Of a stretch of DNA of 9,122 bases, positions 7,876-9,122 are shown piece by piece. The stretch comes from Burkholderiales bacterium (lineage in GTDB: Bacteria > Pseudomonadota > Gammaproteobacteria > Burkholderiales > Burkholderiaceae), in assembly GCA_903643055.1 (NCBI GenBank), contig CAHJWV010000296.1, forward strand, positions 1-9,122, read 5' to 3'. A program made the translations under genes and the position numbers. How positions within the stretch are numbered: position 1 is the stretch's first letter; the number at the start of each line of letters is the position of its first letter. The notes under the pieces are model-generated. The model was given only the letters and a program-made list of their open reading frames with translations, was not told where the DNA came from and made no database searches.

Positions 7876-8793
7876 TCACCCCATCAAGCCCGCAATCGAG
7901 TGCGCCTGCTCGATGTCCTGCAGTTGCTCGACCTGTCGGTAGTTCAGATGCTGCGAGGCCAGCGCGGGCAGCGAGGCCAGGTAGGCGGGCGTGACCTGGA
8001 GGTCGTGCCGTTCGGCGTTGCCGGCACCCGGCGCGTCAACGCCGACGACCAGCACCGGTCGCGAAAGCGTCGAGCGGTTGGCCGTGCCGCGGTGCACGGT
8101 CAAGGCCGAGCGTGCCGAGATGTCGCCCATCTGCGGAAGGCGTTGCTGGGCGCGGGCGGCGTAGCGCGGGTAGCTCGACGCGGGCGGGAACATCCCAGCC
8201 TCGCGCGCATACGGTGACGCCGCCGCTGAACCGGCGGTGTCGCTGGCGGCGAACTCGTCCCACTGGGTGCCGGGCGCGATCTCCAGCGGCCCCATCTCCG
8301 GCGTGGTGTCGACGGCGGTCAAGTTGAAGGCGAGCGAATTGAGGCGGCGCTGCAGCCGTGTGGCTTCCGGCATCGGGAAGTCACGATGCCAGGGCTGGTC
8401 TTGGGCGCCGGGACCGGGCACGTCGAAGCCGACCTCCACCACGCGGTACTCAGGCCCCAGTACCGTGCGGCAGACCGCCACGAACCACGGGTGCGTGACG
8501 ATGTCGACGAAGCCGGGCAGCCGCTCGGGCTGTACCTCGACGTAATAGCGGGCCTTGCCGCGGGGCAGTGCGCCCCGCGGACGGGCCTGTGCCTCGGCGA
8601 AGAGGGCATCGATGTTCTCTCGCAAGCGCTGCGTCCAGTCGCGTGAGAAGGCACCCTTCAGCGCGATGATGCCGTCGCCGTAGAGGCCACGCATGATATC
8701 GGCCGCTTCATAGGTGCCGTCGGGGCGAGCCGGCGATGCCGCGGTTAAAGACGTCGGGGCGGCAGAGTAGACCGCGGAGAGGTTGTGAAGCAT
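7876..8793 (-). CDS. Phytanoyl-CoA dioxygenase (PhyH) family Fe(II)/2-oxoglutarate oxygenase
   Basis: Enzymes of this family hydroxylate small molecules (phytanoyl-CoA, ectoine, natural-product intermediates) using O2, Fe(II) and 2-oxoglutarate, and are cytosolic. From ATG 8793 the protein has 305 residues, a usual length. The iron-binding facial triad is visible: His136 and Asp138 in QPWHRDFPMP, and His234 in TVHRGTANRS. Arg245 in LSRPVLVV is the likely 2-oxoglutarate anchor. The stretch RYYVEVQPERLPGFVD and the segment LAFNLTAVDTTPEMGPLEIAPGT, split here as LAFNLTAV and GPLEIAPGTQW, fit the double-stranded beta-helix core. The substrate cannot be told. The frame remains open to a TTG at 8862, with an in-frame TAA just beyond. 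Neither start has a clear ribosome site. I chose the ATG because a promoter-like TAAAAT at 8871-8866 would place transcription start close to the TTG. The gene converges on the FecR/DUF6600 gene and has no partner gene in the window. Confidence 0.88.
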   Translation of the reverse strand: MLHNLSAVYSAAPTSLTAASPARPDGTYEAADIMRGLYGDGIIALKGAFSRDWTQRLRENIDALFAEAQARPRGALPRGKARYYVEVQPERLPGFVDIVTHPWFVAVCRTVLGPEYRVVEVGFDVPGPGAQDQPWHRDFPMPEATRLQRRLNSLAFNLTAVDTTPEMGPLEIAPGTQWDEFAASDTAGSAAASPYAREAGMFPPASSYPRYAARAQQRLPQMGDISARSALTVHRGTANRSTLSRPVLVVGVDAPGAGNAERHDLQVTPAYLASLPALASQHLNYRQVEQLQDIEQAHSIAGLMG

Positions 8794-8865
8794 CGCGTGC
8801 GCTCGCTTTTGAGTCTCGGGGTGGGTCCGGATCTGGCGCCAGATTGATGCCAGTTCGTGCAACAG

Positions 8866-8871
8866 ATTTTA
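8866..8871 (-). promoter_or_regulatory. Possible -10 element for the dioxygenase gene
   Basis: Read leftwards, TAAAAT matches five of six bases of the -10 consensus in an AT-rich island otherwise absent from this GC-rich window. No good -35 lies 16-18 bases upstream, where only a T-rich tract is present. An activator or a weak promoter would be needed. Confidence 0.3.
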
Positions 8872-9122
8872 GTATCTTCGCAATAAAAAAAAGGCATCGC
8901 CCTTGGCCGCGTGGCCGCGGCGTTGCGATCGTCGCCGCTTTCGCGTGCGCGGGGTGCGTCGCGCAGCGCCTGCGACCCGGCCCTTGATGCCGCTTGCCAA
9001 CGTCGAAGACTCCCGTTCGAATCAAGTCCGCCGGGATGCAGTCTCCGCATCCTTCGCCACGCGTTGCGCAGTCAAATGGCTTGTGTGCGCCTTTCGTGCA
9101 GCGCGTCGCGCAATACCGATCT
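8872..9122. other. Upstream region of dioxygenase gene, no confident gene
   Basis: The right-hand end contains an A8 tract (8885-8892), two small hairpins and three near-copies of GCGTYGCGCA (8956-8965, 9061-9070, 9103-9112). A leftward frame is open from the window edge to 8708 and a rightward frame from ATG 8987 to the edge. Neither shows the strong G/C third-position bias, a ribosome site or any family motif, so I do not call them genes. Confidence 0.5.
8885..8921 (-). terminator. Hairpins plus T8 tract on the minus strand, terminator-like
   Basis: Read leftwards, GCCGCG/CGCGGC (8921-8916 with 8911-8906, loop GCCA) is followed by AAGGGC-GAT-GCCTTT (8904-8890, one wobble pair) running straight into a T-tract (8892-8885). 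The second, small hairpin with its T-run has the layout of an intrinsic terminator or attenuator for leftward transcription entering from the right edge. The 3-base loop and 6-bp stem make it modest in strength. Confidence 0.35.

Noticed and set aside
8736..8987. Plus-strand frame ending with a hydrophobic stretch and Cys like a lipoprotein leader
   Set aside because: The part before 8870 overlaps the dioxygenase antisense, there is no start codon near the hydrophobic part, and it stops 11 codons after the Cys.
9009..9034. CCCGTTCGAATC resembling a tRNA T-loop
   Set aside because: The flanking bases do not form the 5-bp T-stem and no acceptor or anticodon arm is present.
8987..9122. Plus-strand ATG frame open to the right edge
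   Set aside because: No ribosome site, poor third-position bias and no recognisable motif in 45 codons.

Overview
The window is GC-rich, with strong G/C preference at third codon positions. It carries an essential-gene neighbourhood (zipA C-terminus, ligA, def) that resembles Burkholderiales (Betaproteobacteria), perhaps the Rubrivivax/Leptothrix/Sphaerotilaceae side or Comamonadaceae. This placement rests on gene order and the character of the ZipA and LigA proteins, not on a database search.

Layout, left to right. (1) Positions 3-893 (+) hold the 3' part of zipA, the membrane anchor of the FtsZ ring, cut off by the window edge. (2) Positions 894-1256 are a 363-base gap with several short palindromes and no convincing gene. 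(3) Positions 1257-2156 (+) encode a secreted outer-membrane beta-barrel protein that sits between zipA and ligA. (4) Positions 2303-4345 (+) are ligA, NAD+-dependent DNA ligase, complete with all domains. (5) Positions 4432-4974 (+) are def, peptide deformylase, starting at GTG. (6) Positions 5102-7459 (+) encode a large exported protein with a FecR-like domain, a Trp/Gly-rich DUF6600-like region and a long disordered Pro/Arg/Gln tail. A strong hairpin lies in its leader. (7) Positions 7460-7875 are a gap between convergent genes, with a perfect 9-bp inverted repeat and a short stretch that looks like the decayed 3' end of a leftward gene. (8) Positions 7876-8793 (-) encode a phytanoyl-CoA dioxygenase-family Fe(II)/2-oxoglutarate oxygenase. 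(9) Positions 8794-9122 are its upstream region: an A8 tract, two small hairpins and an AT-rich promoter-like patch, with no confident gene.

zipA, ligA and def are housekeeping genes for division, replication/repair and N-terminal protein maturation. ligA and def are close enough (86 bases) to be co-transcribed. The beta-barrel and the FecR/DUF6600 protein are envelope proteins of unknown task. The dioxygenase faces the other way and is probably an independent accessory unit. I found no defence system, CRISPR array, complete mobile element, rRNA or tRNA. The least understood items are the FecR/DUF6600 protein with its structured leader, and the beta-barrel gene placed between zipA and ligA.
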